This document shows positions 12,260-23,900 of a stretch of 64,000 nt of DNA, in pieces. The translations under genes and the position numbers were made by a program. Below the pieces are notes generated by a model that was given only the letters and a program-made list of their open reading frames with translations, was not told the origin of the DNA and did not search any database. Each line of letters opens with the position of its first letter. Position 1 is the first letter of the stretch. This DNA is from Fratercula arctica (Eukaryota > Chordata > Aves > Charadriiformes > Alcidae): contig CANTUZ010000002.1 in assembly GCA_947846985.1 (NCBI GenBank), positions 128,736,889-128,800,888 on the forward strand, given 5' to 3'.

Positions 12260-15200
12260 TGTGTTTAAAAGTCCCTGACAGCTAGGGAATGCAGCTCACG
12301 TTGGTAAGAATGATGACAGTCAAAGTGAAAAACAGAATGCAACCCATATTTGGATTTTTAATGTAATTTTTAATGAAAAAAAATAATTCTTTCTGCTTCA
12401 TCATCTGCATAGTCAAAACCTGGGATTTATTAAGGCATTAAATATGAACTGGGGTTTTTTGTTCAACATTTGTTCCCTACTATTTCCATTACTCTTCAGA
12501 ATAAAAGGCATTCTAAGGTTGTTCGAAATTGAAAAATTATAAATTATAGCCTGTCTTTCCTTTATGGAATAAGAAGATTAATATTTAGCATGGAGGGAAA
12601 AGAAGTAACTAATATAGTGCATCTTAATTGCATGTATGTTTATAAAAAACAATAAAAGTACTCTAAATGAACTACAGAAACATTCCCTTGGCCTGTTTAT
12701 TAAAGATAAAGTTCTGTGTTTAAGAACCACACATTAAAAGCCAGGCATTGGGTTTTATTTCTACAAGAGCTGGTCCAGTTATTTCTGATTAGTTGCTGAG
12801 ACATTTTAGAAACTATCAGATATATTTATCCACATTTCCTTGGCTGACTCTCAAGGAGAGGATCAAGAAAGGAAATGGAGAACACCAGCGATAAACTATT
12901 CCCAGCAACATTCTGAAGCTGGCAAGCTCTCAAAATCATGTTTTACTGAGATTCAGATGAACTGCATTTTATGTACAGTCTTTGGAAAATGAGCTAGATT
13001 TATGCATTCTGTGTTGTGGTCCCTGAGTTTAAGATGAAATGTGTACTGAATCTGCCGTGCTTTCTGTTGTTTTATTTGCTGGTAAGCAGTCATAGCATAA
13101 GATGGCTCCAAACAAATCTGTGAAATTCAAAACTGTACTTCTGGAAGTATGAATCACCTGAGCATGCTTGGCTTGTTGAGAAAGGCTGGCTCAATGTGCC
13201 TACTTGCATAATTCTGATTTTTCTATTTATTGGTAACTGAACTGGTATTGTTAAGAGCTAACATAATTTTATTGCCATTATATATGTAAATTTTCTTTCA
13301 AGAGTGTCTTACTAAAGCTGTTTTAGTAAATTCCTTGTAGCTAAGTATTCAAAAGTCTGCCTTTCTCCATATACCCAAATGCTAGTCCCCTCTTTCAGAC
13401 AAATTACCTTTTCACCTTGCCTCCACAGAGATGTTCTTATGGTATGCTAAATTCATATTTTGCCACTAGATGCTCACTAAGTAAGTAGGAACGTGATACT
13501 AGGGAGAAATTCCTGTTGCACTTATTGCATAGTTTCAACTAGATCTATGATCAGTGACAACAGAATTGCATCTACAGAACAAATATTAGGAAAAATTGTT
13601 ATTGAGTAGAAAAACATCTGTCTATATCACAGGAAAATTATTTTAATCACTAATAAAATCTGTAACATAATCTCTAACATAGTCAAAGTGACAGGAAAGA
13701 GATACAAAACAAGTATGTTGTGGGAATTACAGACACTGAAATACACATTCTGTTGCTGAACTGGCCAAGACTTGCTTCAAGTGCAGCTCTACCACTCTCA
13801 AAATCTGAAGTAAAAGGGAGGATCATGAAGTTTGAGACCAAATGCTATGTGTCACTTACAATATCAGATCTGCTTAAAGGAGTAGATGGTATGATAGATG
13901 ATATATTGCAATTAACTTCCAATTAGCAATAGTGCAGATATAAATGATATTCTTAGTTGCTACAGCAAGTTGTTTATGCAAGCTAAAAATATAAAACAGA
14001 AAAGCCAGAAATTACCATCAATTAGTAAGTCAAACTTTCTATGCTGTTATTCAGCAAAGAGAAGGCTTTAAGTAAAACACTTTATTAAGACAGGCACATT
14101 TCATTGCTGAGCTGTCAGCATGGAAATTATTACATTTGACAAAATAACCACTCTCCAACCATGGGGTTTCTTTTCTGCAGATTTCATACTGCTCTTGAGA
14201 GGTACCCAGAAGCTAAAGTAGTGGCATTTCAACAGGTCGTTACTGTAATGCTAAGTGGTTTAGGAGGTTACAGGTATGCGCATACGGGAGAACAACTGCA
14301 GAATAGATGAGTGTGATATAAACAGGCAGATAGAAAGCAGAGATATCTTTGGCAAAATGCAGCTCATGACATAAGGAAAGACCAGAAGAGTGGTCACTGA
14401 TGAGGGAGATACAGTGCTTTCAGTTTTGTGAGATTCCTGTTGATTTCATTGTTCTTTGTGCAAAAAAAAAAAAAGCAATACAGCAAACACTATCTGTGCA
14501 AACTGTTGAATTTTGGAGTGGATCAGAATCATAAAAAAATATAAAATGCCTCTTTTTTTGGTGTGTGGAAATTGAGTTTCTATGTTTTTCTACTGTGGGA
14601 TCCTCATGAAGAATCAAAAAAGCCTGTATGTCTGGCTTTGGGTTTGGCCAACATGCACTGTGCCTCCAACCCCCTCTTAAACCTATCAGGAGCTTGAATG
14701 CCTATCTTGGCCTGGGCCCTCTGAAGTCAAACTATGTCTCTGTTTCCATCTGGGATTTCACCAGGAAGTGCTTGAAGTACCAAGCTGTAGGCTGATACCA
14801 TGAGATTTGCAGACCTGAGAAATTCAGATAAGCCCATACAAGCTTTGAACCTCCAAGCCTTTTGAAGTTTGCCTGTCATGAAGTCTAACTCCACTGCTGT
14901 CTGCAGACAACACTGAAACATGAATGGAAACAGATCTCTGTTTTGAAAAGCTCCTGTGGGTGGTTTAAGGACAAACGAATAAATACAACTATATATGGAA
15001 ATAGAATGTCTTTCAGAGAAGCACTCTGTCTCTTTGCACACTTGAGTATTTCCCTGCATCCATGACGACAACAGAAGCTCATAAAATGAGTTGATTTCCT
15101 GCTCACCCTTGCATTTTCATTGCGGTTGATCTGACGCAGTGATGTGTTCTTCAAACAGTCATTTCTCTATTTACACAGTCAAGCTGTTGTTGTTTACCAT

Positions 15201-15842
15201 TTTTCCATTAAACTGGTCAAGGGTGTATAATTGAGGGAAAATCCAGCAGTAGCCAGAAGTTGCTGCAGTAGAATGAAGAGTGAATAACTGCCAGGCATTG
15301 AGAGGGACTCAGAGCATGCACCCAGCCCATAAGCCCATGCCAATTTTTTTAAAGTCTGTCAGCTCTGACTGCTATGCATAAAGGCATAGAGTATCATGAG
15401 ACCTGCTGTCCATAGTTTTTAACAATGACAAATAGCAGATAATTTAGGAAAGTATACAAAGTAAACAGGAATGGGAAAAGTTTAGGGTCATACTTCTTCT
15501 TGCAAACCTTCCCAGATTCTAATAGTCTTTGAAAAGGGTATTTCCTAAGCTAAATGTTGCATAGACGTTACATAGACATTTTTAAAGCTCGTATAGACAT
15601 TCTTCACGAATCGTGGGTTCAAAAGACTATTTCTATGAGACAAAATCATATGGCAATTAATTCTGTAAAGTCTGAAATCATCTACAATTACACATTCTCT
15701 ACATCTATAAATTTTCTAGGGAAAAAAATTAGTTAATCTTTTTTTTTATGAGTTTTTATTTAAAAATTTTGTTTGCTGCCTTTTGAGTTATGAGAAACAC
15801 TGAGCAGTCATTATCTGTCTTCTCCATGACATGTCTCCTATA
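12260..15842. other. Unique AT-rich DNA, no gene recognised
   Basis: No repeat family or coding exon is recognisable. A perfect 8-bp inverted repeat, TTACTAAA (13309-13316) and TTTAGTAA (13322-13329), has a 5-base loop. A run of about 13 A lies near 14461-14474. The minus-strand frames at 14727-15154 overlap one another in different frames and show no domain. Confidence 0.55.
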
Positions 15843-16264
15843 AAGGCAGGCTGAGAGAGTTGGCGTTGTTCAGCCTGGAGAAGAGAAGGCTCCAGGGAGA
15901 CCTTATAGTGGCCTCCCAGTACCTAAAGGGGCGGCTACAGGAAGGATGGGGAGGGACTCTTTGTCAGGGAGTGTAGTGATAGGACAAGGGGTAACTGTTT
16001 TAAAGTGAAAGAGGTTAGATCTAGATTAGATATTAGGAAAAAGTTCTTTCCTGTGAGGGTGGTGAGACACTGGAACAGGTTGCCCAGAGAAGTTGTGGAT
16101 GCCCCATCCCTGGAAGTGTTCAAGGTCAGGCTGGATGGGGCTTTGAGCAGCCTGGTCTAGTGGGAGGTGTCCCTGGCCATGGCAGGGGCATTGGAACTAG
16201 GTGATCTTTAAGGTCCCTTCCAACCCGAACCATTCTATGATTCCATGATTCTATGATTCTATGA
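15843..16264 (+). mobile_element. CR1 LINE, 5'-truncated copy with intact 3' end
   Basis: CR1 is a non-LTR retrotransposon that copies itself by target-primed reverse transcription and usually leaves 5'-truncated copies. This copy begins in the ORF2 C-terminal region, whose plus strand corresponds to the conserved [13 protein letters not shown] segment. It runs through the block that includes CTGGAACAGGTTGCCCAGAG and the 3' UTR AAGGTCCCTTCCAACC. It ends in octamer repeats of the ATTCTATG type at 16232-16264, the CR1 hallmark. The frame is broken. The copy closely resembles the outer copy at 40.6 kb and the copy at 34.97 kb, so all three belong to one subfamily. An older CR1 follows directly. 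Confidence 0.93.
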
Positions 16265-16284
16265 ATGTCACCATTTTACTGACC

Positions 16285-16588
16285 CAAGACTGAAGAGAAG
16301 GTTTCAGGTAGATCCAAATAGCAACCTTTCAATACCTAAGAGGAGGTCATCAAGAAGACAGAGCCAGGCTCTTCACAATGAGAGGACAAAAGATGATGGA
16401 CATATATTGAAACATATGAGGACAGCGGAGCAGTGCTAGAGTCCATCCAGAGAGGCTGTGCAGCTTCCATCCTTGGAGGTTTTTCAAGATCTAACTGGAT
16501 AAACCCCAGAGGTCACCCTATTTAAATAGGTGGTTGGACTAGAGACCTCCTGAGGTCTCTTCCACAGTGAGTTTTCCTATGATACTCT
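16285..16588 (+). mobile_element. Older CR1 LINE fragment, 3' portion
   Basis: This diverged plus-strand fragment follows the younger copy. Recognisable landmarks are GAAGACAGAGCCAGGCTCTT (around 16355), a CAGAGAGGCTGTG..CCATCCTTGGAGG block and a GGTTGGACTAGAGACCTCC..GGTCTCTTCCA 3' UTR ending near 16565. Sequence between the landmarks is heavily substituted and contains deletions. It corresponds to a subfamily of the same general type as the inner copy at 41.1-41.9 kb but is far more decayed. No open frame remains. Confidence 0.75.
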
Positions 16589-16900
16589 ATCATATCTCCT
16601 GTTAGTTTTCTCTTTTCCAAAGAGAAAAGTCCTTCCTCATACAGAAACCATTGGATACCTTTCATCATTTTTGTTGCACTTCTACCTTTTATTGTGTCTT
16701 TTTTGATACAGGGCAACCAGAACTGCACATGCTTTTCAGGAGAATGTGCACTGAAGATTAATGAAGTGCACAGAGATGTTTACTGCTGTGTTCCTTAGTC
16801 CACAGTAGTATTTTTGTCCTAGTCTATTTGCCTTTTTGACTGGACCTCACTATGGAGTTGATATCTTCAGATGATTATATACAATAATCCGAGAGCTGCA
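16589..16900 (-). mobile_element. Ancient CR1/L3-like LINE fragment, minus strand
   Basis: On the minus strand the translated segment at 16522-16728 contains MQFWLPCIKK, a KMMKG motif and [17 protein letters not shown], which parallels the CR1 ORF2 C-terminus (VQFW.., [11 protein letters not shown].., [15 protein letters not shown]). The flank at about 16800-16880 also fits the older CR1/L3 type. Its opposite orientation and high divergence show a separate, much older insertion that meets the plus-strand copies near 16.59 kb. The outer boundary near 16.9 kb is approximate. Confidence 0.7.
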
Positions 16901-19900
16901 GGTAGATGAAGACCTGTCAAATGATTACAGCAAATTTAGAAGCCATCATTTTGTAGATACGATTAAATTTGGGTTTGCTTGTGTGTATTTCTTTGCAGGT
17001 ATTGACCCTGGTTTTCATATGTTGTTTAATGTCTAGTATTGATAACTCCTCTTGCAGTACTTTCAGTCAGGATAGTTTTGAACTAATCTGATTTTTTTTG
17101 TATCATATGAAAGTTTCATTACAGCATGAACAACAATGCAAATTATGTATTTGTTTCATATTATGCTTTTGTCTGCTTTCAAAGCACCTTAAAATCTATT
17201 AGAAAATGAAAAATCACCAGCTAGCATGCAGATCAGGGGAGAATGAAGATAGAAAGTTTTGTTACTAGTGTCCATGCTTTTCTTCTTTTAAATACTTTTT
17301 TCTTTGTTATGGTTTTACACACAATTTGCCAAGGCTAAGGCCAGGGTTTTTTTTGTTCTAGTTGAACATGGCTTCCATTTCTGTGGGATGACTGTTGTAT
17401 TAGCCTCCTTTACTTTGACATTTAACCTTGATGTTGTTGTATTGTGCCTTTCAAAGTTATTTGGCTTGGTAGACTGTTTATTCAAAGCCTCTGTTGTCGT
17501 ATGTCTCCATACCTTTTGGCTATTCCAAATAAATTTCCATTAATAAAGTTTCTAATGTAGTTTAATAATTACATATTAGACCAGGTCACATATACCTCAG
17601 GATGAACTCAAGAATTGCTTCTCATTTTGTGTATTCTCTAATTTGTTGTTCATAGAAGAAATCATTTATGGCATCTGAAACCACAGTCTTTGTGTGAGGT
17701 TTTCATGACATCTACTTAACCCACCCAATAGACTGAATTCTTCCTTCAGCTTTCACAGTCTCTTCACTGCTGTGGCTATGTGGCTAGTTTTATGTACTTA
17801 TTATGGAAGCTGTGATGGGTTGTGAAGGGAAGGGTTGCAAGATTTAAGCTACTGGGGAAATCTGGCTGCTTTTCTCAAGGAAGGTTTGACCGTGTCAAGA
17901 GTGCTTGCATCATTTTGATCCCTCAGTGGTTCCTGATGCCCTATTAATGTGGCATTTCTTCATTAAAGGCTTATGTTTAAGACTAGTAATACAATACAGC
18001 AAACAATCTGTAAACACTTTATTTCTGCATTATCATTGATTTTATTTTTTCTAATAAGCGTGAGGTTGACATTTGGGTTTGGTTTTTGTTTTTTTTTTTT
18101 TCTGACTGAAGCTCTGAAACCATTCAGCTGTTTTCAGAGCCTGGAATGTTGACACCAGAATGTAAGCCCCAGAGCTAGAAGGCTTCAAGAGAAAAACACT
18201 AATCAGTAGGGAAAGGGAAAACTACTTTTTAAATTTCATTTACATAAATTACAGCTTTGCTCAGAAAAGCTTTTTCCAGTGTTTTCAGTTATGTTTTTTG
18301 GAATATGTTTGTATTCTGGCTGTGGAAACACAGTGGCATTACTGAGGATGCAGGTACAGATGTTCATGGCAAGGGAATAATGTTGCAAGAGAGAGATCCT
18401 CAGGCGCTTGTGCATTCATAGTATTAAAATGTAAAAAGTAACTACCACATTGTCCGGGACCATAAAAACTGTCCAGATGAGAAGATGAAAAGAATGACCA
18501 CAGCCAGATGGAGCCGAATGTCTTTCATTCCAAACCACAAGAAAAAAAAATATATCCACCTACCAAAGGAAGTTTCTTCAAGCTGAGGCCTTGAATAAGT
18601 CTTGCAAAATGATGTGAATTTTGTTAGATCAGAGCCTGCGAAGCCACACAGCCTGCATCTATGGACTATGCATTACATATTAGATGGCTTTTATGGAAAG
18701 TCTTTCTAGCCAGTTTTATGGAGACCTCACTGAAAAAGAGTAACCCAATAAGAGACCAGTGAAAGGGGAAGATCATCTGGTTCCTATTAGTGACTGAGGC
18801 CACCTTTGTGCTGAACTCTGAAGGAGTTAAGGCAAGAAAAGAAATTCAAGACATTCAGATTTTGGTACACTATTACCAAAACCCAGAGAGATAAGTCAGT
18901 GAAACTTGCACTTAGATTCAGGCCTGTCCAACTGTTGGCTGCACTGAATGTCAAGTCAGTACCTGAGAAGCATTTTCATACTGTTTGGAAAGAGACTTAA
19001 TGGACATTGCTACCTATGTGACAAACAGAACTTTACCTAAGAGTTATTTTTACTCCAACCTTTGGCCCTGGGTTGGGATGGAAGTAGTTTAGGGTACTGA
19101 CTGAAAGGGCTAGAGAGGGAAGAATACCACTGTAGATGGCAGTGGAGGAAAAATAATAGGGAAGTAAGCAAGTAATAAAAAAATTAATTTATATTTAAAG
19201 ACCAGAAAGCATTAAAAGATTCCTATGCTAGGAATGAATAAGATGTATCTTTTGTGAAAGGGAGAAGGCACTTGGCCTGCATGTGATTAGCTGGTCCTGG
19301 AAGAGAAACCTATTTGTTTCCTATACCGTCAGCTACCTTTTCAAAATAAACTTACCATTAATAACAGTTCGAAGGCAGAGATGGGAGGTTATCATGAGAC
19401 AACTATTGCACATCTGGTAACCATAGGTCATGAGGGAACACCCGTCAGCCAAGTGTGCTGGCACTGATGCTATAAAGACTGTCAGCGGTAATCTATACAT
19501 TTACATCTATGCTCTTGTGCTAGGTCAATCTTCCCCCACACCGTACTCTTCTGAACTATTCACTTACTGCCTCTGCCTGTGTTGTGTAACGACATGTGTG
19601 TGTCAGCAATCTAGAATAGGTTTAGCATTTGTTCCAATTATTGCAAACCATCCTGGAAGCTTGCTACTGATGTATTTTATCTCATTTGGCTATTGTGTAT
19701 AAGTGAACTGCTGGTTCAGGCTTTTCATTTTGGATTTGTTGGTGTTTTGGGTTTTTTTAATTTTGACTTTTTTATTTGTCTAGAAAGGTAATCGTAACAG
19801 GATACATTTTATTCCTATTTTCATTTTCATGTCTTTTCCTTCTCCAAATTGTGGGGTGGTTGCACAGGCGATTGTGTGAGCCTGTCAATGACCCTGTCAA

Positions 19901-20610
19901 TGTAAACATTTTGATTAAGACTAGTCTGTTTTAACCAAGTCTGTCTATCAGGCACTTCTGTCTTCTCTGTTCTTTTGGGAAGTCAAACAATTGATCCAGT
20001 TGCTACACTAAACATCTGAGCCCAGATCTCACTTTGAAGTCAATGGCATGACGCCCATTGTTTGGTGGGAGCAGACTCAAGCAAGCTTACTTTATGCAGA
20101 AGAACACAGACAATTTAATATTTTTAGTTTTGCAGTGGCAGACGTCTTGATTGCTAACATTCCCACATCCTTCATACCAGAAAATGTTCTAATTACAGGA
20201 CAGTTGGAAAGTATCTGGGTGAATTTCAGTAATGTTGCAATATGGAGGAGGACAGTGGGTTAGACAGCTAATTTGTCAGCTCTAATGTATTCATCAGTTT
20301 ATAAGAGGTCTGCTTACAGATACTTGACCTCATGCGCACAGTAAACATCAGGCTAGATTTAATGTAGGAGGTAGGCACAAAGAAGAGGAATCCAGCGTGC
20401 TAGAAGCATATAATGTAGCTATCTAAGGCTAGCCATATTTGTCTGGGATCTTGCCCTTTTGTGTGCCTCCATGTTGTAAAGAAGTACTTGTAGGCACTTA
20501 ATATCTGCCGCTGAACCCTTGTCTGAAATGTAAGTATTTATAACTGCTGTCCAAAAGGATCAAGCTCTACTGAAAGGTATCTGGAATGTCTTTCTCTTTT
20601 TGTCACATAA
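16901..20610. other. Unique AT-rich DNA, no gene recognised
   Basis: No repeat family, RNA gene or coding exon is recognisable. A run of about 12 T lies near 18089-18101. Short open frames such as 17304-17543 and 19430-19702 show no domain. Confidence 0.55.
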
Positions 20611-20710
20611 AACTCTAACCTGGTTCTAACCTGGTGTGCACAGCTCTATCCACAAAGTGTGAGACCCAGGCTGTCCCCCAGGTAAGTCCCGAGCCAACAG
20701 CAGCTGATGG

Positions 20711-20923
20711 TGACACTGGGCACCCAGTCCTGCTCCCTGTCGCCCTCTCTCTCTGATACTGGCCACCCAGTCCTGCTCCCTGTCGCCCTCTCTCTCTGAT
20801 ACTAGCCACCCAGTCCTGCTCCCTGTCGCCCTCTCTCTCTGATACTGGCCACCCAGTCCTGCTCCCTGTCGCCCTCTCTCTGATGCGGGGCACCAAGTCC
20901 TGCCCCCTGCCACCCTCTTTCTC
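20711..20923. repeat. Minisatellite, five units of 43 bp
   Basis: Units begin at 20711, 20754, 20797, 20840 and 20881. Four are 43 bases long; the fourth is 41 because it lacks one TC pair. Each unit contains CACCCAGTCCTGCTCCCTGT followed by a CG-containing core and a CT-rich tail. The first four are nearly identical, and the fifth is clearly diverged. Since 43 is not a multiple of 3, the unit is read in a different frame at each repeat. The minus strand is open in two overlapping frames (20615-21010 and 20626-20913), giving repetitive Arg/Gly/Gln-rich peptides. That is a by-product of the repeat, not evidence for a gene. A short direct repeat of TAACCTGGTT lies just upstream near 20617. Confidence 0.95.
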
Positions 20924-20924
20924 T

Positions 20925-23900
20925 AGCATGATGAATGTAGAACTGATGCCTGCACAATGACTTATTTCAAAGGAGGGGGGCATCTCCCCTCCCACACCAC
21001 ACTGGTGCATTGTTTATAGCCTGAATGTTGACAGTTTTGTGGTTAAAGCGTTTCCTGGGAGATGTGGGTTTGCTCGCCCGCATGACAGGAGGATATTGCA
21101 CTTTGGCTTCCTAATTGCCACTCATCTATTGTGTAAAAAAAGGAGGAGGAAAAGAAATCCCCATGGGCCCTTTTAGAAAGGCAGGAACATCTACAGAGGT
21201 CTTGAGACCGCCTCCTGAACAGCTTTCAGGTGACTGTGGCACAGGCGCTGGGGAGAACACATTCTAGCCACTGAGTCCTTTAAGAATGCCATAGTGGTGC
21301 CTGTCACTCTAAGCTTCTCAGGTACTTTAAGGTGACAGTGTAGCATTCAAGGTGGATGAGGTAGCACTTGATTTAATAGATTAATACTCAATTCCTGGTA
21401 TTTCAGATGCTTGTGATTTTTTTGCATCTAGCTCCCAGTACTAATTGCCACCTGAAGCAGGGAATGTTTGAAAGGGAAATGGGTGTATTTTAACACCTGG
21501 AGGTGAGTGGGTTGGTCTTGTGCTGAAATGAGGACTCTTTCGGATGTTTCACCTCCTTTGTGTTTTACTTGTGTACTCCTGAGATTCTATTAGTGTGACT
21601 CTTCCCAAGAGGTTTAGCAATGCTAAGAGGGAAAAGTTTCGGGCCTCTTGCTGAATGTGATGTTGCAATAAACCATTTTCTTCCCTCCTGGTGACCAACG
21701 TGCAATGTCAAGTCGAAGAGCCTGATAAAGCTGAACAGCTTTACATTCCATCCACTTTTGCTGAAGCTGGGAACTGCTGGTCTAGAGCTTTGTTCATCAT
21801 ATAATTTGTGTAACTGCAAAACGGCAAACTTCACACAGACACAGGCTTTCCAGACCTCGCTTATAATATGGGATTTCCTCTATTGTGCCTTCAAACTGTA
21901 TATCCTCTATAAAAAGCACACAGGAGATAATTTTTTCCATATTTTTCTTGTTTGGCTCCTATCTGTTCTTCCCAGGCTGCAGCTCTGAGAACATAAGCAT
22001 TCACAGTGCCACGGCAGGAGAGAGGGGGCTCCAGCATTCCTGTTTTGATATTTAAAATCTAGCATCCCTATACATCCACCTTACATGTTTTACCCCATCA
22101 GTATATTCCAGTTCAACTGTGCTAGGAGACATAAAAAAGAGGGTTTCTGTAGTCAGTAAAGCTTTCCATAGGCCTTTAGGGCCTCCTATAACTTCAGTGA
22201 ACAGTTTCTTACTAACGATTCACTGTTGTTCTTGGTTTTTAACTCTCTTTTTATATAAACACTATTCTGAGGGACAGAAAGTCCAAGGTGTATTCTTTCT
22301 TTGAAATGTTGCATTGGAGAACCTCAGCGGTTCTTTTGCTCTTCTGGCATCAGGATTTTTGACCCAAGAGAGAAGTACGTGTCATGAACTAGTGGTCCAT
22401 GGCATTTTAATCCTTATTACCATTTCTTGCTTCCTTAAGAAGCTAAGATAATTCAGAAAATAAACTGTGACTGGGTGGAGTAAGCAGAAACATCTGCATG
22501 TCCTATGTTATGACTCCCCTAGCAGTCATCTATGGTGCTGTATAGTTCCAGAAAGTCTCTCAAGCATATAGATGGTGGCGTTCCAACAAGCTGGAACCGC
22601 TGGCTACAGCTGATGTTTCAGCAAGTCATTTTATCTGCAGCTGCTTTCATCTGTTGTTGGCTTTAGGGAAGAATATCAAGTGTCCTTATATTTTTGCATG
22701 CTGAAGGAGGGACAGAATCCCAAATGAGAAAAAACTAAAGCCAAAAAAAAAAAAAAAAAAAAAAAGAGGAAAAATACAGAAAGCAAAAAAGAAAAGAGGA
22801 GGAATACCAAGAGAAGCTTGAGACTGTGCAGATGCAAAGAAGTTTTAGAAGAAGTTGTCAGTGGTGCCTTTTAAGTACATGGTGGGATTCATTGCATGGA
22901 ATTAGATTTACATTAGCAGGGGGACCTCCTTGAGTTTAGTCACTACAAAACAATCCACTATTGTTAAGGATGGATTTAAACAATTATACATTCCCAGCAA
23001 ATATTCCTAATTCTTACAGATAAATCCACAGTGATATTGTGGATGAACAAAACACAAATAAGTATTTAAAGCAGAACTGTGCTGTCACCTTTCCTCAGAA
23101 CGATGAACATTTATTTTAATAGCCAACTTAAACTTTGTTACTTTTCTGTGTGTGCAATTTCACTTTCTGTGCTATGAAAACACGTTACCTCACAAGAGGA
23201 AATAGCTCACAAGTTCCAGCAACCACAATAGCAGCTGTCAATTTGCTCAGTTTATGGTTATTTTGTCAGTAGATGTATCTGATCAGATAGGAAGTCTCTA
23301 ACTGCACAATCCTATTTTAATTGTAAAACTGAACGCAATAATAGAAGGTGTCAGAGAGAGGGTTTTCGGGTTAAATTGTTCATCAGTATCATTTAGCCTC
23401 CATTTCCACTACTGCAGTTCTTACCCTACTCCTTTTGCCACCCTGGCTCGGTTCAGTGAATGGTATTTCCCCTACCCATTGTCCCTCTGCTTCTTCCTTC
23501 TCTCAGATCCACCTTAAGTGAATAATATTAAATTCTGAACTGAGCTTTTTAAAAACGTTATTGCTAATTCATAAATGAAAACTGAATTAGTTGGTTTTAA
23601 ATGAAGACATTTGGGGTTTCATCAAGAAAAAACATACATGACTTTAACTAATTTGTGGAACAAGGTGATGTATATATTCCACTGCATTGTTACTGGCAAT
23701 GAGTTTTATTCCTCCATTCAGCGTTTTGAGCAAAAAGCAGAGAAAAGACAGAACATTCTGTATTTCTACTTATTGCCAGGTTGACAAGCAGCTGTGAAGC
23801 TGCATGGGCCATTCAAGAGAAATGCCTTTTACTCAGAAATGTTGAACGCTGATAAGAATCAGAAATTCTGCTAAGAAAAAAGAATCCCTACAGCAACAAG

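Noticed and set aside
17813..17850. TGTGATGGGTTG resembling the start of an avian LTR
   Set aside because: Similarity stops after about 12 bases and no LTR body, internal region or second LTR follows.
20615..21010. 131-codon minus-strand Arg/Gly-rich protein
   Set aside because: It is produced by the 43-bp minisatellite read in successive frames, and an overlapping 95-codon frame reads the same repeat differently.
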